From: Streptococcus parasanguinis
Lineage (GTDB): Bacteria; Bacillota; Bacilli; Lactobacillales; Streptococcaceae
DNA: 54,202 nucleotides
Reading direction: 5' to 3'
NCBI RefSeq assembly: GCF_001073155.1
Contig: NZ_JVEE01000016.1
Span: 1 to 54,202, forward strand
Shown one piece after another: positions 43,159 through 53,721 of the stretch; positions within the stretch are counted from its first letter, which is position 1, and each line of letters starts with the position of its first letter. Made by a program: the position numbers and the translations under genes. A model generated the notes under the pieces. That model made no database searches and was not told the origin of the DNA. It saw only the letters and a program-made list of their open reading frames with translations.

Positions 43159-44190
43159 ATGGTTTCTACTATTGGTATTATAAGTTTATCTAGTGGGATT
43201 ATCGGAGAGGACTTTGTCAAGCACGAAGTGGACTTGGGGGTCCAACGACTCAAAGACCTGGGACTCAATCCTATCTTTTTACCTCATTCACTAAAAGGCT
43301 TAGACTTTATCAAAGAACATCCCGAAGCTCGCGCGGAGGATTTGATTCAGGCATTTTCTGATGATAGTATCGACATGATCCTATGCGCCATCGGTGGAAA
43401 CGATACCTATCGCTTGCTACCTTATCTTTTTGAATATGACCAATTACAAAAAGTTATCAAACAAAAGATTTTTCTTGGCTTCTCGGATACGACCATGAAC
43501 CATCTCATGTTGCATAAACTAGGAATCAAGACTTTTTATGGGCACTCCTTCTTTGCAGACATTTGTGAGTTAGACAAAGAAATGTTGCCATATAGCTGCC
43601 ACTACTTTAAAGAATTAATTGAGACTGGTAGAATCTCAGAAATCCGCCCTAGTAACGTTTGGTATGAGGAACGGACTGATTATAGTCCCAAGGCTCTGGG
43701 AACACCTCGTGTCAGCCATGCAAATACAGGTTTTGACTTGTTACAAGGCAATGCTCAATTTGAGGGAGAAATCCTCGGTGGTTGTCTTGAGTCTCTCTAT
43801 GATATTTTTGACAACTCTCTACACGCAGATAGCACAGACCTCTGCCAAAAATACAAACTTTTCCCTGACTTGTCAGACTGGGAAGGAAAAATTCTCTTGC
43901 TAGAAACAAGCGAAGAAAAGCCTGAACCTGACGACTTCAAAAAGATGTTGCGGACTTTAAAGGACACGGGCATATTCGCGGTCATCAGTGGACTCTTGGT
44001 CGGAAAACCTATGGATGAGACTTTCTATGACGACTATAAAGAAGCACTATTGGATATCATTGATAGCAATATCCCGATTGTCTATAATCTGAATGTCGGA
44101 CACGCAACTCCAAGAGCAATTGTCCCCTTCGGAGTACACGCCCATGTAGATGCAACGGAGCAAGTCATCCACTTTGACTATAACAAATAA
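43159..44190 (+). CDS. S66-family peptidase (LD-carboxypeptidase/MccF-like)
   Basis: A cytoplasmic serine peptidase of 343 residues. The S66 family includes LD-carboxypeptidases that recycle murein tetrapeptides and MccF enzymes that inactivate microcin C-type peptide-nucleotides. The nucleophile is Ser109 in LGFSDTT, with the catalytic Glu and His expected around GEILGGCLESL (about 212-222) and NVGHATPR (about 312-319). Lack of a signal peptide and the overall pattern favour the MccF/LdcA-like group; substrate is undecided. AGGAGG precedes the ATG. It is monocistronic and convergent with tag. Confidence 0.88.
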   Translation: MVSTIGIISLSSGIIGEDFVKHEVDLGVQRLKDLGLNPIFLPHSLKGLDFIKEHPEARAEDLIQAFSDDSIDMILCAIGGNDTYRLLPYLFEYDQLQKVIKQKIFLGFSDTTMNHLMLHKLGIKTFYGHSFFADICELDKEMLPYSCHYFKELIETGRISEIRPSNVWYEERTDYSPKALGTPRVSHANTGFDLLQGNAQFEGEILGGCLESLYDIFDNSLHADSTDLCQKYKLFPDLSDWEGKILLLETSEEKPEPDDFKKMLRTLKDTGIFAVISGLLVGKPMDETFYDDYKEALLDIIDSNIPIVYNLNVGHATPRAIVPFGVHAHVDATEQVIHFDYNK

Positions 44191-44218
44191 AGCTGAGAGG
44201 AATTTCTCAGCTTTTTTT
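44191..44218. terminator. Terminator between the S66 peptidase and tag genes
   Basis: AGCTGAGA/TCTCAGCT with a 6-base loop and seven T follows the peptidase stop codon at once. It could also act for tag in part. Confidence 0.88.
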
Positions 44219-44252
44219 CTATATTCTCAGATACTCTAGTTACCTATATTCA

Positions 44253-44816
44253 CTAATCACCGTTTTTCCATTCACAAGCATTCTCATGATCATTGACCAG
44301 GCCTACTGCTTGTAGGTAGGACAGGACCGCAACGGGACCTGTAAACTTAAAACCACGCTTTTTGAGGTCCTTGGCTAGCTTCTCAGAAAGAGCTGTCTTC
44401 ACTGGAGCCTGTCGGTAATCTGGAACATCATTGACGATGGTTTTCCCATCGACAAAAGACCAAAGATAAGCATCAAACGATCCAAATTCTTCCTGGACTT
44501 TTAAAAAGGCTTGAGCATTGGCCCGTGTCGCAAAGATCTTGGCACGATTGCGGATGATGGCTGGATTGTCTAACAAAATTTCCAGTTCAGAGTCGGTCAT
44601 CTCTGCGACGCGTTGAATTTGGTAACCATGAAAAGATTCTCGGAAAGCCTGCCGTTTATTGAGCACCGTTTCCCAAGATAGACCGGCCTGATAGGTCTCC
44701 ATACAGAGTAACTCAAAAAGTGCCTGATCATCATGCAGAGGCCGACCCCATTCTTCATCATGGTAGGCTACATAGAGAGGGTTATTCATTTTGACCCAAC
44801 CACAACGTTTTGGCAT
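44253..44816 (-). CDS. tag: DNA-3-methyladenine glycosylase I
   Basis: Tag removes 3-methyladenine from alkylated DNA. It has 187 residues. The start MPKRCGWVK carries the first zinc-ligand Cys; YHDEEWGRPLHDD (about 18-30) and LLCMETYQAGLSWETVL (about 36-52) are the family signature, with the catalytic Glu in the latter. It is third in mutL-ruvA-tag, 9 bases after ruvA. Confidence 0.96.
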   Translation of the reverse strand: MPKRCGWVKMNNPLYVAYHDEEWGRPLHDDQALFELLCMETYQAGLSWETVLNKRQAFRESFHGYQIQRVAEMTDSELEILLDNPAIIRNRAKIFATRANAQAFLKVQEEFGSFDAYLWSFVDGKTIVNDVPDYRQAPVKTALSEKLAKDLKKRGFKFTGPVAVLSYLQAVGLVNDHENACEWKNGD

Positions 44817-44825
44817 CTTCTTCTC

Positions 44826-45419
44826 CTATTTGACCAACATCTTAAGGGCTGACTTGATATAGTTCTCTGCTGTATCGGTCGTTCCTTCAAAGAACTTCTT
44901 GATTTTCTTAAGTTCCGTTGCCTTGTAGCCCAATGCTAACATGGCTTCCATAGCTTCTTCAAGGGCTTGGTTTTCTTCTGCAACTTTGGCTTTGGACTGA
45001 GCCGGTGCATCTTCTAGATCAAGATTGATCTTACCTTCCAAGTCCAGCACCATCTGTTGGGCTGTTTTCTTGCCGATCTTTGGAAACTTGGTCAAGTAGG
45101 TGATGTTCTTGCTTTCGATGGCTTGGACAAGGCCTGCATTGTCATCTGCAGCGATAATAGCCAGAGCTGAGACAGGTCCAATCCCAGAGACTGAGATCAA
45201 GTTTAAAAAGAGCTTTTTCTCTTCTTCGGTTGCAAAACCATAAAGAAGGTGGGCGTCTTCCCGGACCACTTGGTGCAGGTAGACTTGCACCTCTTGGTTC
45301 ATTTTGCCAGAGTAGGCATAGGGATTGGCCACATGCAAGAGATAGCCGATCCCAGCTGTTTCTACCACAATGTATTTAGCGGTGATTTTCGTTAAAATTC
45401 CTTTAATGTATTCGTACAT
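44826..45419 (-). CDS. ruvA: Holliday junction DNA helicase subunit RuvA
   Basis: RuvA binds Holliday junctions and loads the RuvB motor. It has 197 residues. The N-terminal OB domain (1-62) begins [12 protein letters not shown], two helix-hairpin-helix motifs follow (about 72-130; [13 protein letters not shown] and [12 protein letters not shown]), and the C-terminal domain III (about 150-197) contacts RuvB. ruvB is not in the window. It lies 20 bases after mutL. Confidence 0.97.
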   Translation of the reverse strand: MYEYIKGILTKITAKYIVVETAGIGYLLHVANPYAYSGKMNQEVQVYLHQVVREDAHLLYGFATEEEKKLFLNLISVSGIGPVSALAIIAADDNAGLVQAIESKNITYLTKFPKIGKKTAQQMVLDLEGKINLDLEDAPAQSKAKVAEENQALEEAMEAMLALGYKATELKKIKKFFEGTTDTAENYIKSALKMLVK

Positions 45420-45439
45420 AATCTTCCTTTATTGTTTGT

Positions 45440-47383
45440 TTAATACTTGCCCAATTCCCGTAGACTGGTGTGATTTTCTTGAATACGTCGGAACATCTTT
45501 TCCATGTCGGACTTGGTGAAGTTGACCAAGACCGGACGGCCATGAGGGCAGTTATAAGGGTTGTCACATTGGGACAGTTGGTAGATGAGATCGCGTGCAG
45601 AGTAATCGTCCAGTGTGTGATTGGCCTTGATGGAGCGTTTGCAGGACATCATGATGGCCAACTCAGCCCGGTATTTCTTGATGGACACTTCCTTGGTCAA
45701 AAGGAGCATATCACACATTTCATAGATGCCCGACTCGATCTCTTCTTCCTTCATCCAGATCGGATGCTCCCGTAAGATCAACTGGTTAGCTCCATATTCT
45801 TCTAAGTAGACGCCCACTTCTTCTAAGAGGTGCTTGCGCTGTTGCAGGCGGATCAGATCGTCTGTAGGGAACTCAAAGATATAAGGCACTAGCAGTTGTT
45901 GCTGACTGCCGTCTACGTTCCCGATGCTCTCCCGGTATTCTTCGTATTTGACCCGCTCTTGGGCCGCGTGCTGGTCAATGATATAAAGGCCTCCATTGCC
46001 TTGGGCAAAGAGATAGGTTCCATGCATCTGACCAAAATATTCCAACTCTGGGAAGGTCGAATGTTCTTCCCCATTCAACTTATCATAGGCCTTGTCTAGA
46101 CTGGCCAGATCCAACTCTGGGTGGTCCAGTTCATCATAAACCGCAGTCTTTCTTTCTGCAAACTTGATCGCGCTTGTTGGTTTTTCTGCTGGGTTTTCTT
46201 GACTTGTAGAATCAGCAGTTACCTCATCTGTCAGAGGCCGTTGAGGATCTGCCACTTCTGGTCGAAGTTTGAAATCTTGACTCTCTCGGTCATAATAGAG
46301 ACGGTTTTCCTTTAAAGGCAGGGTCGTCTGTACCGGTTTTTCTGTTCGACGAATGGTCGACTTGGCTAGATTTTCTAGAGCATCCGGAATCAGATCCTGC
46401 TCTTTCAAAGCATTCGCAATAGCCTGGGAGATCAAGGCCATCAGTTCCCGTTCTTTGGAGATACGAACCTCTTGCTTGGTCGGGTGAACATTGACATCCG
46501 CTAAGTAAGGATCGATCTGGATATTAATGATCGCGAGCGGGAAGCGGCCCACCATGAGTTTACTACCGTAGCCATCTAAAATAGCCCGATTGAGCAAGAA
46601 ATTCTTGATGTAACGGCCGTTGATAAAGAGGCTGATGTAATTGCGATTGGCACGAGTCAATTCAGGCAAAGACACAAAGCCCGTCACTTCAAAATCTAGA
46701 TCGCGATTTTCAATGGCCACCATCTTCTTGGCAGACGCCAGGCCATAGACACCCGCAATCGCTTGCCGGAGATTACCCGTCCCCGCTGTTTTGGTCATTT
46801 CTTTTCTATCATTGATCAAGGTAAAGGCAATCTCAGGATGGGCCAAGCTCAAGCGGTTGAGAATATCCACGATATGGGATAGCTCTGCCTGCTGGCTCTT
46901 TAAATACTTGAGACGAGCAGGTGTATTAAAAAAGAGATCTTCCACTGTGATCTTGGTCCCAACAGGGCTTGTCGCTGGCTCCAACTCCTCAATTTCGCCA
47001 CCCTTTGCGACCAATTTGGTCCCGTGGGCAGCTCCTTCTTGCGCCGTTAGAAGGGTTAGAATACTAACAGAAGCAATGGAAGGCATGGCCTCACCACGAA
47101 AACCAAGCGTTCGAATACGAAAAAGATCCGCTTGACTCTTGATCTTACTGGTCGCATGTCGACGGAGGGCCAAAGCGACCTCATCGTGCGCAATTCCTTC
47201 CCCATTGTCTGTAATCCGAATCGACTTCAATCCTGCTTCTTCGATTTCAACAACGATCTGGCTAGCCCCAGCATCGATCGAGTTTTCAACCAATTCCTTG
47301 ACCACACTAGCAGGTCGTTCAATCACTTCACCTGCCGCAATCTGATTGGCTAGGACTTCTGGCAATTCAATAATCTGTGACAT
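45440..47383 (-). CDS. mutL: DNA mismatch repair protein MutL (HexB)
   Basis: MutL links mismatch recognition by MutS to repair. The start [10 protein letters not shown] at 47383 has AAAGGAG upstream; a frame running 20 residues further is rejected. The 647-residue protein has the GHKL ATPase motifs ENSIDAGA (33-40), DNGEG (59-63) and TLGFRGEAM (about 90-98). The C-terminal dimerisation domain has CPHGRPVL near the end. It heads the mutL-ruvA-tag operon. Its promoter shows the extended -10 TGGTATAAT (hexamer 47431-47426). Confidence 0.97.
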   Translation of the reverse strand: MSQIIELPEVLANQIAAGEVIERPASVVKELVENSIDAGASQIVVEIEEAGLKSIRITDNGEGIAHDEVALALRRHATSKIKSQADLFRIRTLGFRGEAMPSIASVSILTLLTAQEGAAHGTKLVAKGGEIEELEPATSPVGTKITVEDLFFNTPARLKYLKSQQAELSHIVDILNRLSLAHPEIAFTLINDRKEMTKTAGTGNLRQAIAGVYGLASAKKMVAIENRDLDFEVTGFVSLPELTRANRNYISLFINGRYIKNFLLNRAILDGYGSKLMVGRFPLAIINIQIDPYLADVNVHPTKQEVRISKERELMALISQAIANALKEQDLIPDALENLAKSTIRRTEKPVQTTLPLKENRLYYDRESQDFKLRPEVADPQRPLTDEVTADSTSQENPAEKPTSAIKFAERKTAVYDELDHPELDLASLDKAYDKLNGEEHSTFPELEYFGQMHGTYLFAQGNGGLYIIDQHAAQERVKYEEYRESIGNVDGSQQQLLVPYIFEFPTDDLIRLQQRKHLLEEVGVYLEEYGANQLILREHPIWMKEEEIESGIYEMCDMLLLTKEVSIKKYRAELAIMMSCKRSIKANHTLDDYSARDLIYQLSQCDNPYNCPHGRPVLVNFTKSDMEKMFRRIQENHTSLRELGKY

Positions 47384-47630
47384 GTCTGCTCCTTTACCTA
47401 TTTTTTCACCGATACATGTAGCTCTATTATACCACAGATCCACAAGACTCCCTTTCTTAAAAAATGGAGGCCGGCCCCATCTTCTTCTTTAAAAACCGCA
47501 TAGGCAAAGAAAACGACCACATGAACAAATCCCCTTGTCTTCCCTTTGGAAAAAGTGTTTAATAGTAGTGTAAAGAAGGAGCCGGGCTAGCAGGCCAACC
47601 GACTTTACCCAAAGGAGGGAGTACGATCTT

Positions 47631-48071
47631 ATGAAAGTTGAAGTACAAATTGATTCCCACTTCCAAGAAGAAGCGGTGATGATCACAGCACCTGCACTGT
47701 CTGCGCGTGTAGAGAAAATCCGTGACTTTGTGGAAGAATTGGATCAAAAAGGGCGCTTACGTGCCAAAAAGGATGGGGAGGCTTACCTGATCGAAAGCCA
47801 TCTATTCCAACGTTTTTACATTGAAAATCGGCAAGTAATTGGTGAGACTATGACAGATCAATTTATTCTGACTGGACCACTCTATCAGCTATCTGAAGAC
47901 TTGCCGACCTGCTTTCTCAAAATTTCCCAATCTGAAATTATCAACACAAAAGAAATCGATCACCTACACTTTACCAGTGGAGGATCCGTTCAAATCTATC
48001 TTAAAAACGGGAGTCTGACCTACTCCTCCCGTCGTTACTTGAAAGCCATTAAGGAGAAATTATCATGCTAA
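47631..48071 (+). CDS. LytTR-domain transcription regulator
   Basis: A 146-residue DNA-binding protein. The N-terminal part (1-45) has no receiver domain. The LytTR domain (about 50-146) includes CFLKISQSEIINTKEIDHL (about 93-111) and ends in YSSRRYLKAIKEKL. It overlaps the next gene by 7 bases, a LytTR-plus-DUF3021 pair. In streptococci such LytTR regulatory systems (for example HdrRM, BrsRM in S. mutans) have the membrane protein as inhibitor and control bacteriocins or competence. GGAGG lies somewhat far (about 12 bases) from the ATG; GGGAG is nearer. Confidence 0.9.
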   Translation: MKVEVQIDSHFQEEAVMITAPALSARVEKIRDFVEELDQKGRLRAKKDGEAYLIESHLFQRFYIENRQVIGETMTDQFILTGPLYQLSEDLPTCFLKISQSEIINTKEIDHLHFTSGGSVQIYLKNGSLTYSSRRYLKAIKEKLSC

Positions 48072-48520
48072 AACAATCTTTTTCTGACGCCCTGAAAGGG
48101 ATTCTCATCGGGCTCATCCTATCCATCTTCTTTTCCTATCTCTTCTCACCTGAGTTGTACCTTCCCTTAAGTCCCAACTCTGCAGTCGGCCGCTGGATGT
48201 TCTTGCATCATGTTCACGGCTCACTGGTCATGCTCTATTGTGCCCTCGTTTGGGGTGCGATTGGGGTCCTCTTTAGCTTCGGAAGTCTCCTCTTTCAAAA
48301 AGACTGGAGCCTCTTACGGGCTACTCTGAGCCATTACCTACTCATGTTACTTGGGTTTATTCCCCTAGCTACCTTGGCCGGCTGGTTTCCAGCACGACTC
48401 GGATTTTACCTCTCACTCATTGTCGAATTCACCCTCGTTTACGTGATCATCTGGTTGGTCTCTCATCATTTTTATAAAAAACAAGTTCAAGAAATCAATC
48501 AAAGCATTGCTAACCACTAA
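48065..48520 (+). CDS. DUF3021 membrane protein, probable LytTR inhibitor
   Basis: A 151-residue protein with four membrane helices (about 10-30, 52-75, 88-112, 118-140). Features such as HHVHGSLVMLYCALVWGAIG (about 47-66) match DUF3021. It overlaps the LytTR regulator gene, and is most likely its membrane-bound antagonist. That assignment follows the family; the inducing signal is unknown. The operon ends at a diverged repeat element. Confidence 0.85.
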   Translation: MLKQSFSDALKGILIGLILSIFFSYLFSPELYLPLSPNSAVGRWMFLHHVHGSLVMLYCALVWGAIGVLFSFGSLLFQKDWSLLRATLSHYLLMLLGFIPLATLAGWFPARLGFYLSLIVEFTLVYVIIWLVSHHFYKKQVQEINQSIANH

Positions 48521-48534
48521 TAAAAGAAAAAAGA

Positions 48535-48778
48535 CTGGGCAAAAACTGTCCAGTCTTCGATGTTTAATAGGCATACCTGTATGACGCAGTGGTTGATTGG
48601 TATCTTTGTTCGCTTATTAAGCTCCAAAGATGACCTATGTGGACGGAAACAATGTTTCCTTTATCTGCAACCTCCAACAGTCTCCCAGATTGTTGGAGCT
48701 ATGCGGGGGTGGGAAGATTGAAAAGGTTTGGGGAACCTTTTCAACCTTTTTTATATTGGAGTTCTTTCCCACTCCCTT
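48535..48778. repeat. Diverged relative of the 175-bp TIR element
   Basis: This region of 244 bp fills the gap between the convergent DUF3021 and mutS genes. It keeps GACGCAGTGGTTGA and GTGGGA motifs and the CCCACTCCC end of the TIR family. Its own hairpins include GACTGG/CCAGTC (48535-48558), CTCCAACA/TGTTGGAG (48670-48695) and GAAAAGGTT/AACCTTTTC (48719-48741). It probably ends transcription from both sides. Confidence 0.6.
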
Positions 48779-48779
48779 T

Positions 48780-51329
48780 TTATAATTTCTTTTTCAATTC
48801 GGCGACTGCCATCATGACTTCCATCGGAGTCATATTGTAGAGATCCAGATTCTTCAATTCTGTGATCACCGTATTTTCTGCCTCCTCCTCAAAGAGGGAC
48901 ATTTGTTCAGCAACCTGCGAAGGTACTTCCTTTTTAGGAGTTGCATCCACAAGCGGTACTTGCTGGGCTTGTCCTTCGAGCTTGGTCAAAATCGCATCCG
49001 CCCGCTTCAGCAATTCTTCTGGCAAACCAGCGATCTTGGCCACGTGAATCCCATAGGACTTATCTGCTGGGCCAGGTTCAATCTTGTGCAAGAAGGTAAC
49101 CTGACCATCTCGCTCCAAGGTCGCAACATGGACATTTTCCAAACGGGACAAGGTCTCTGAGAGAGCCGTCAACTCATGGTAATGGGTCGCAAACAAGGTT
49201 TTGGCTCCGGTCCGATCATGGATATATTCGATGATGGACTGGGCGAGGGCCATCCCATCATAGGTCGCCGTTCCCCGTCCCAACTCATCAAATAAAATCA
49301 AGGACTGGGGCGTCGCCTTGCGAATGGCGTGATTGGCTTCCATCATTTCCACCATGAAGGTAGACTGCCCCGATACCAGGTCATCAGCAGCTCCGATTCG
49401 AGTATAAATCGCATCAAAAATTGGCAACTCGGCCTTTTGCGCTGGAACATAGGAGCCAATCTGGGCAAGAATCACAATGATCGCCAATTGGCGCATATAG
49501 GTAGACTTCCCGCTCATATTTGGCCCAGTAATCAGCTGAATATCCCGTTCTTCATCCATAAAGATGCTATTAGGAATATAGGACTGGGCTCCCATCACTT
49601 TCTCAACAACTGGATGGCGGCCTTTGTCGATCGCGATTCGTCGTTCTTCATGAAAAAGGGGACGATTCAACTGTTGCGACTCAGCGACACTGGCTAGACT
49701 TTGTAAAACATCAACCGTCGCAATCGCCTGAGCTAACTGTTGCAGACGTTGGATATACTTGCCAACTTCTTCACGAATCCGCATAAAAATCGTATATTCC
49801 AGATTAGCAGACTTCTCACGCGCCTCTAGCATATCTCCTTCGATACGTGCCAATTCCTCCGTACCAAAGCGTTCTGAATTTTTCAAGGTCGCCTTGCGGA
49901 AAAAGTGAGCAGGAACGTGACTCAATTGAGAATTGGTGACATGGAAATAGTAGCCATCCTTCTTGTTGTAATCAATCTTTAGACCTGTAATGCCACTGGC
50001 TTCGCGCTCCTTGGCTTCAATCTCAGCAATCCAACCAGTACCATCTCGAAGAACGACACGGTACTGGTCCAATTGCTCGTCAAACCCAGTTCGGATGATA
50101 TTTCCCTCCGTAATAACAGCAGACGCTTCCGGAGCAATAGCTGAGGTAATCAAGCGGTGCAACTCAGGAAGTTCATCCAAGCGTGCAATCAAGACATCTA
50201 AGACCGGATCACCAATTCCCAGTAGAATCGACTTGATCGTCGGCACATGCCCCAGAGTATCTCCTAGCTGCAAGAGATCCTTAGGATTGATCTTACCAAA
50301 GGAAACCCGACTCGCTAAGCGTTCAATGTCATAGACCCCTTTGAGGCTGTCGGTCAAATCGCTCCGTTCAAAGAAATGATCCATAAAGACCTGAATGATG
50401 TCCTGGCGCTCTCGAATCCGTTTCAAATCGACTAAGGGTTTCTGAATCCAGGACCGCAACAAACGACCGCCCATGGCCGTCTTGGTTTCATCCAAATACC
50501 AATACAAGCTACCATGTTTCTTCCCCGTTCGCGCATTCTCTGTCAAATCAAGACTAGCCTTGGTCGCAAAGTCCATCTGCAAGAAATCGCAAATCTCATA
50601 ATGATGGGCTTTTTTGAGGTGACTCAATTCCCGCATTTGTGTCTGGTGGACATACTGGAGAAGTTTTCCAGCCGTTTTCTTTTCGAGCTCACTCAACTGA
50701 TCCCCTAAGAGTTGAACATCGTCAAGCGCCGTCTCTACATGTGACAGCAAAAGATTCATCTGGCTAATAAACACACGCTCTTCCTGTTCTGGCAACTCAT
50801 AACCCAGGACCACCTCACGCGCACGTAAATTGCGGATTTCTCCACAAACCATAGTGAAGTCATTGAGGGTCGTCACCTGAAACTCCCCTGTTACCAGATC
50901 CATATAGGCTAGCCCATACTCATTCCCTGAACGATCCAAGGCAACCAGGAAGTTATTCTCACTATCTGGCTTGGTCGAATCCACCACTGTACCCGGCGTA
51001 ATCACCTGTACGACTTCACGCTTAACGACCCCCTTGGCTTCTTTGGGGTCTTCCATTTGTTCTGCAATCGCGACCTTATACCCCTGTTCAATAAGAACAT
51101 CAATATACTGCTGGGCCGAGTGGTAGGGAACACCCGCCATAGGAATTGGATTCTCTGCATTTTTATTCCGTGAGGTTAAGGAAATCTCTAAAATTTGAGC
51201 TGCATTCACTGCATCTTCATAAAATAATTCGTAAAAATCTCCCATTCGAAACAGCAAAAAGGCATCCGGATAGTCTTTTTTGATATCTAGATACTGCTGC
51301 ATTCCAGGGGATATTTTCTCTACTGCCAT
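48780..51329 (-). CDS. mutS: DNA mismatch repair protein MutS (HexA)
   Basis: MutS recognises base mismatches and small loops. It has 849 residues. The mismatch-reading F32-Y-E34 lies in GDFYELF, Walker [10 protein letters not shown] is at 602-610, and Walker [10 protein letters not shown] at about 678-686. The core and clamp domains are of normal length. The C-terminal tail ends [24 protein letters not shown], typical for streptococcal HexA. It lies downstream of argR on the same strand, the usual streptococcal order argS<>argR-mutS-mutL. Confidence 0.98.
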   Translation of the reverse strand: MAVEKISPGMQQYLDIKKDYPDAFLLFRMGDFYELFYEDAVNAAQILEISLTSRNKNAENPIPMAGVPYHSAQQYIDVLIEQGYKVAIAEQMEDPKEAKGVVKREVVQVITPGTVVDSTKPDSENNFLVALDRSGNEYGLAYMDLVTGEFQVTTLNDFTMVCGEIRNLRAREVVLGYELPEQEERVFISQMNLLLSHVETALDDVQLLGDQLSELEKKTAGKLLQYVHQTQMRELSHLKKAHHYEICDFLQMDFATKASLDLTENARTGKKHGSLYWYLDETKTAMGGRLLRSWIQKPLVDLKRIRERQDIIQVFMDHFFERSDLTDSLKGVYDIERLASRVSFGKINPKDLLQLGDTLGHVPTIKSILLGIGDPVLDVLIARLDELPELHRLITSAIAPEASAVITEGNIIRTGFDEQLDQYRVVLRDGTGWIAEIEAKEREASGITGLKIDYNKKDGYYFHVTNSQLSHVPAHFFRKATLKNSERFGTEELARIEGDMLEAREKSANLEYTIFMRIREEVGKYIQRLQQLAQAIATVDVLQSLASVAESQQLNRPLFHEERRIAIDKGRHPVVEKVMGAQSYIPNSIFMDEERDIQLITGPNMSGKSTYMRQLAIIVILAQIGSYVPAQKAELPIFDAIYTRIGAADDLVSGQSTFMVEMMEANHAIRKATPQSLILFDELGRGTATYDGMALAQSIIEYIHDRTGAKTLFATHYHELTALSETLSRLENVHVATLERDGQVTFLHKIEPGPADKSYGIHVAKIAGLPEELLKRADAILTKLEGQAQQVPLVDATPKKEVPSQVAEQMSLFEEEAENTVITELKNLDLYNMTPMEVMMAVAELKKKL

Positions 51330-51347
51330 ACTTCTTTATTCCTTACT

Positions 51348-51370
51348 CTTGCATCATTTTCTGACGCAAG
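51348..51370 (-). promoter_or_regulatory. Imperfect inverted repeat in front of mutS
   Basis: CTTGCATCA-TTTTC-TGACGCAAG has 8 of 9 arm positions paired and ends 19 bases before the mutS start codon, just ahead of its ribosome binding site. It could be an operator or a leader hairpin. Confidence 0.4.
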
Positions 51371-51381
51371 CTCCATAGATG

Positions 51382-51414
51382 AAAACAGGAGTAGATAGCT
51401 CACTATCTTCCTCC
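51382..51414 (-). terminator. argR terminator
   Basis: On the minus strand GGAGGAAGATAG-TGAG-CTATCTACTCC has one bulge and is followed by TGTTTT. It lies between argR and mutS. Confidence 0.6.
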
Positions 51415-51449
51415 TTTTGACATCTCTCTTTCTCTCCAACGGGGCTTGA

Positions 51450-51890
51450 TTACTGCATCATCCCTAAAATTTCATTTTGAATTTCAATGGCTGCCTCTTG
51501 GTCACGGCAGACAATCAAGAGGGTATTGGCCCCTGCTACTGTTCCCAAAATACGCTCATCTGACATTTCATCTACACCATTGGCCAAGAGAGCTGCTTCT
51601 CCTAGCTCTGTCCGCAAGACCAAGGTGAATTCTGCTCGTGAGACAGACTTGGCGTGACTGGACAACATAATATAAATCTCTGCCACCTCAGGCTCATTTG
51701 GCAAAATATAATACAACTGGTCTTTTCGTTTCACCTTGACTAGACCCAGATCTCGCAAATCTCGTGACAGAGTTGTTTGCGTTACAGCAATGCCTTTTGC
51801 TTCTAATCGATCCTGAATCTCTTTTTGAGTCGATAATTTTTCATTTCGAATCATTTGTTGAATCAAAAGGTGACGTTCTGTCTTTTTCAT
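51450..51890 (-). CDS. argR: Arginine repressor ArgR
   Basis: ArgR/AhrC is the arginine-sensing repressor/activator. It has 146 residues. The N-terminal winged helix (1-68) contains TQTTLSRDLRDLGLVKVK (about 37-54), and the C-terminal oligomerisation/arginine-binding domain (about 80-146) contains GTVAGANTLLIVCRD, where the usual GT(I/V)AGDDT motif has AN instead of DD. Streptococci have several ArgR paralogues, and this divergence suggests altered arginine binding. Divergent from argS, with a probable ARG box over its promoter. Confidence 0.92.
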   Translation of the reverse strand: MKKTERHLLIQQMIRNEKLSTQKEIQDRLEAKGIAVTQTTLSRDLRDLGLVKVKRKDQLYYILPNEPEVAEIYIMLSSHAKSVSRAEFTLVLRTELGEAALLANGVDEMSDERILGTVAGANTLLIVCRDQEAAIEIQNEILGMMQ

Positions 51891-51904
51891 TGGACCTCCA
51901 CTTT

Positions 51905-51928
51905 TGAATAAATATACTTTAAATTATA
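51905..51928 (-). promoter_or_regulatory. argR promoter with candidate ARG box
   Basis: The -10 TATAAT (51928-51923, extended TGGTATAAT) is followed at the predicted transcription start by TGAATAAATATACT (51905-51918, plus strand), which matches the ARG-box core TGAATWWWWATTCA at 12 of 14 positions. Autoregulation is inferred. Confidence 0.55.
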
Positions 51929-51994
51929 CCAAAAAAATTGAAAATTCGCTCAGAATTGTGTTAAAATAATAGTTAAAAGGACTAAGGAGCTAAT

Positions 51995-53683
51995 ATGAAC
52001 AATAAAGAACTCATTGCTAGTGAATTGGCCAAAGTGATTGACTCTCTTGACCAAGATGCTATTTTAAACTTGCTTGAACAACCAAAATCATCTGATCTTG
52101 GCGACATTGCTTTTCCAGCCTTCTCACTTGCAAAAGTGGAACGCAAGGCTCCTCAAGCAATTGCTGCAGATATTGCTGAAAAGATCGACCAAAGCGCCTT
52201 CGAAAAAGTCGTTGCAACTGGACCTTACGTGAACTTCTTCTTAGACAAATCTAAGATCTCTGATCAGGTGATCAAATCCGTCATCGAAGCAGGGGCAGAC
52301 TACGGTCAACAAGACGAAGGTCATGGCCAAAACATTACCATCGACCTTTCAAGTCCAAATATCGCAAAACCATTCTCAGTTGGTCACTTGCGCTCAACCG
52401 TTATCGGGGATGCTCTTTCAAACATCTTCCGCAAAATGGGCTACAACACCATTAAAATCAACCACTTGGGGGACTGGGGTAAACAGTTCGGTCTCTTGAT
52501 GGTAGCCTACAAAAAATGGGGTAGCAAGGAAGCTGTCGAAGCCAACCCAATCGATGAATTGCTAAAACTTTACGTTCGGATCAACGCTGAAATCGAAAAC
52601 GATCCTGAGCTTGATGATGAAGGACGTCTCTGGTTCAAGAAACTGGAAGATGGGGATCCAGAAGCGACTGAATTGTGGCAATGGTTCCGTGACGAAAGCT
52701 TGGTAGAATTCAACCGTATCTACAAACTCCTCGGTGTTGAATTTGACAGCTTAAACGGGGAAGCTTTCTACAATGACAAGATGGATGAAGCTGTCCAAAT
52801 CCTTGAAGACAAAGGCTTGTTGAAAGAGTCTAAGGGTGCTAGCATCGTTGAGTTGGATGATGTCAACCTTCCACCAGCTATGATTAAGAAATCAGACGGT
52901 GCCACTCTTTACATCACGCGTGATATCGCAACCGCTATCTACCGTGCACGGACTTACAACTTTGTGAAAAACATCTATGCTGTAGGTCAAGAACAATCCA
53001 ACCACTTCCGTCAGTTGAAAGCTGTTCTGAAGAAAATGGGATTTGACTGGAGCGACGATATGGTTCACGTTGACTTTGGTTTGGTGACAAAAAACCGCCA
53101 AAAATTGTCAACTCGTAAAGGAAATATCATCCTTCTCGAACCAACTCTTCAAGAAGCCATCTCTCGTGCCAAAGCGCAGATCGAAGAAAAGAATCCTGAA
53201 TTGGAAAACAAGGAAGAAGTGGCACATGCAGTCGGTGTTGGTGCGGTTAAATTCTACGACTTGAAGACAGACCGCCGCAATGGGTATGACTTCGACCTCG
53301 AAGCCATGGTATCCTTTGAAGGAGAAACTGGACCTTACGTTCAATACGCTTACGCTCGTATCCAATCCATCCTTCGCAAAGCCAACTTCACACCATCTAC
53401 AGATGCGACATACAGCTTGAGCGATCCTGAAAGCTGGGAAATCATCAAGCTTCTCCAAGACTTCTCTCGTGTTGTCAAACGTGCCGCTGAAAACTATGAT
53501 CCATCCTTGATCGCAAAATATGCTATCAATTTGGCTCAGGCCTTCAACAAATACTATGCACACACTCGTATCTTGGATGAAAGCCCAGAACGCGAAAGCC
53601 GTCTTGCTCTTAGCTACTCAACAGCAGTAGTCTTAAAAGAAGCCCTTCGCTTACTTGGTGTCGATGCACCTGAGAAAATGTAA
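51995..53683 (+). CDS. argS: Arginyl-tRNA synthetase
   Basis: A class I synthetase charging tRNA-Arg. It has 562 residues: an N-terminal Add-1 domain (about 1-110), the HIGH-type motif SVGHLRST (128-135), a KMSKS-like site represented by KLSTRKGN (about 367-374), and an anticodon-binding domain (about 430-562). AAGGAG precedes the ATG. A promoter-like TTGAAA-18-TAAAAT lies upstream. Standing divergent from argR suggests arginine-responsive control. Confidence 0.97.
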   Translation: MNNKELIASELAKVIDSLDQDAILNLLEQPKSSDLGDIAFPAFSLAKVERKAPQAIAADIAEKIDQSAFEKVVATGPYVNFFLDKSKISDQVIKSVIEAGADYGQQDEGHGQNITIDLSSPNIAKPFSVGHLRSTVIGDALSNIFRKMGYNTIKINHLGDWGKQFGLLMVAYKKWGSKEAVEANPIDELLKLYVRINAEIENDPELDDEGRLWFKKLEDGDPEATELWQWFRDESLVEFNRIYKLLGVEFDSLNGEAFYNDKMDEAVQILEDKGLLKESKGASIVELDDVNLPPAMIKKSDGATLYITRDIATAIYRARTYNFVKNIYAVGQEQSNHFRQLKAVLKKMGFDWSDDMVHVDFGLVTKNRQKLSTRKGNIILLEPTLQEAISRAKAQIEEKNPELENKEEVAHAVGVGAVKFYDLKTDRRNGYDFDLEAMVSFEGETGPYVQYAYARIQSILRKANFTPSTDATYSLSDPESWEIIKLLQDFSRVVKRAAENYDPSLIAKYAINLAQAFNKYYAHTRILDESPERESRLALSYSTAVVLKEALRLLGVDAPEKM

Positions 53684-53721
53684 TTTCTTATCTAATGATT
53701 GATAAGTAGAACATCTCTTAT

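Noticed and set aside
45409..45416. A second TACGAATA (cin-box sequence) on the minus strand at the start of ruvA
   Set aside because: It is codons 2-4 of ruvA (Tyr-Glu-Tyr), inside the gene and not in front of any start codon. It is best explained by the protein sequence.
47384..47443. Longer mutL start adding 20 residues
   Set aside because: MutL proteins begin at [16 protein letters not shown] stands directly before that ATG, while the longer frame covers the promoter region.
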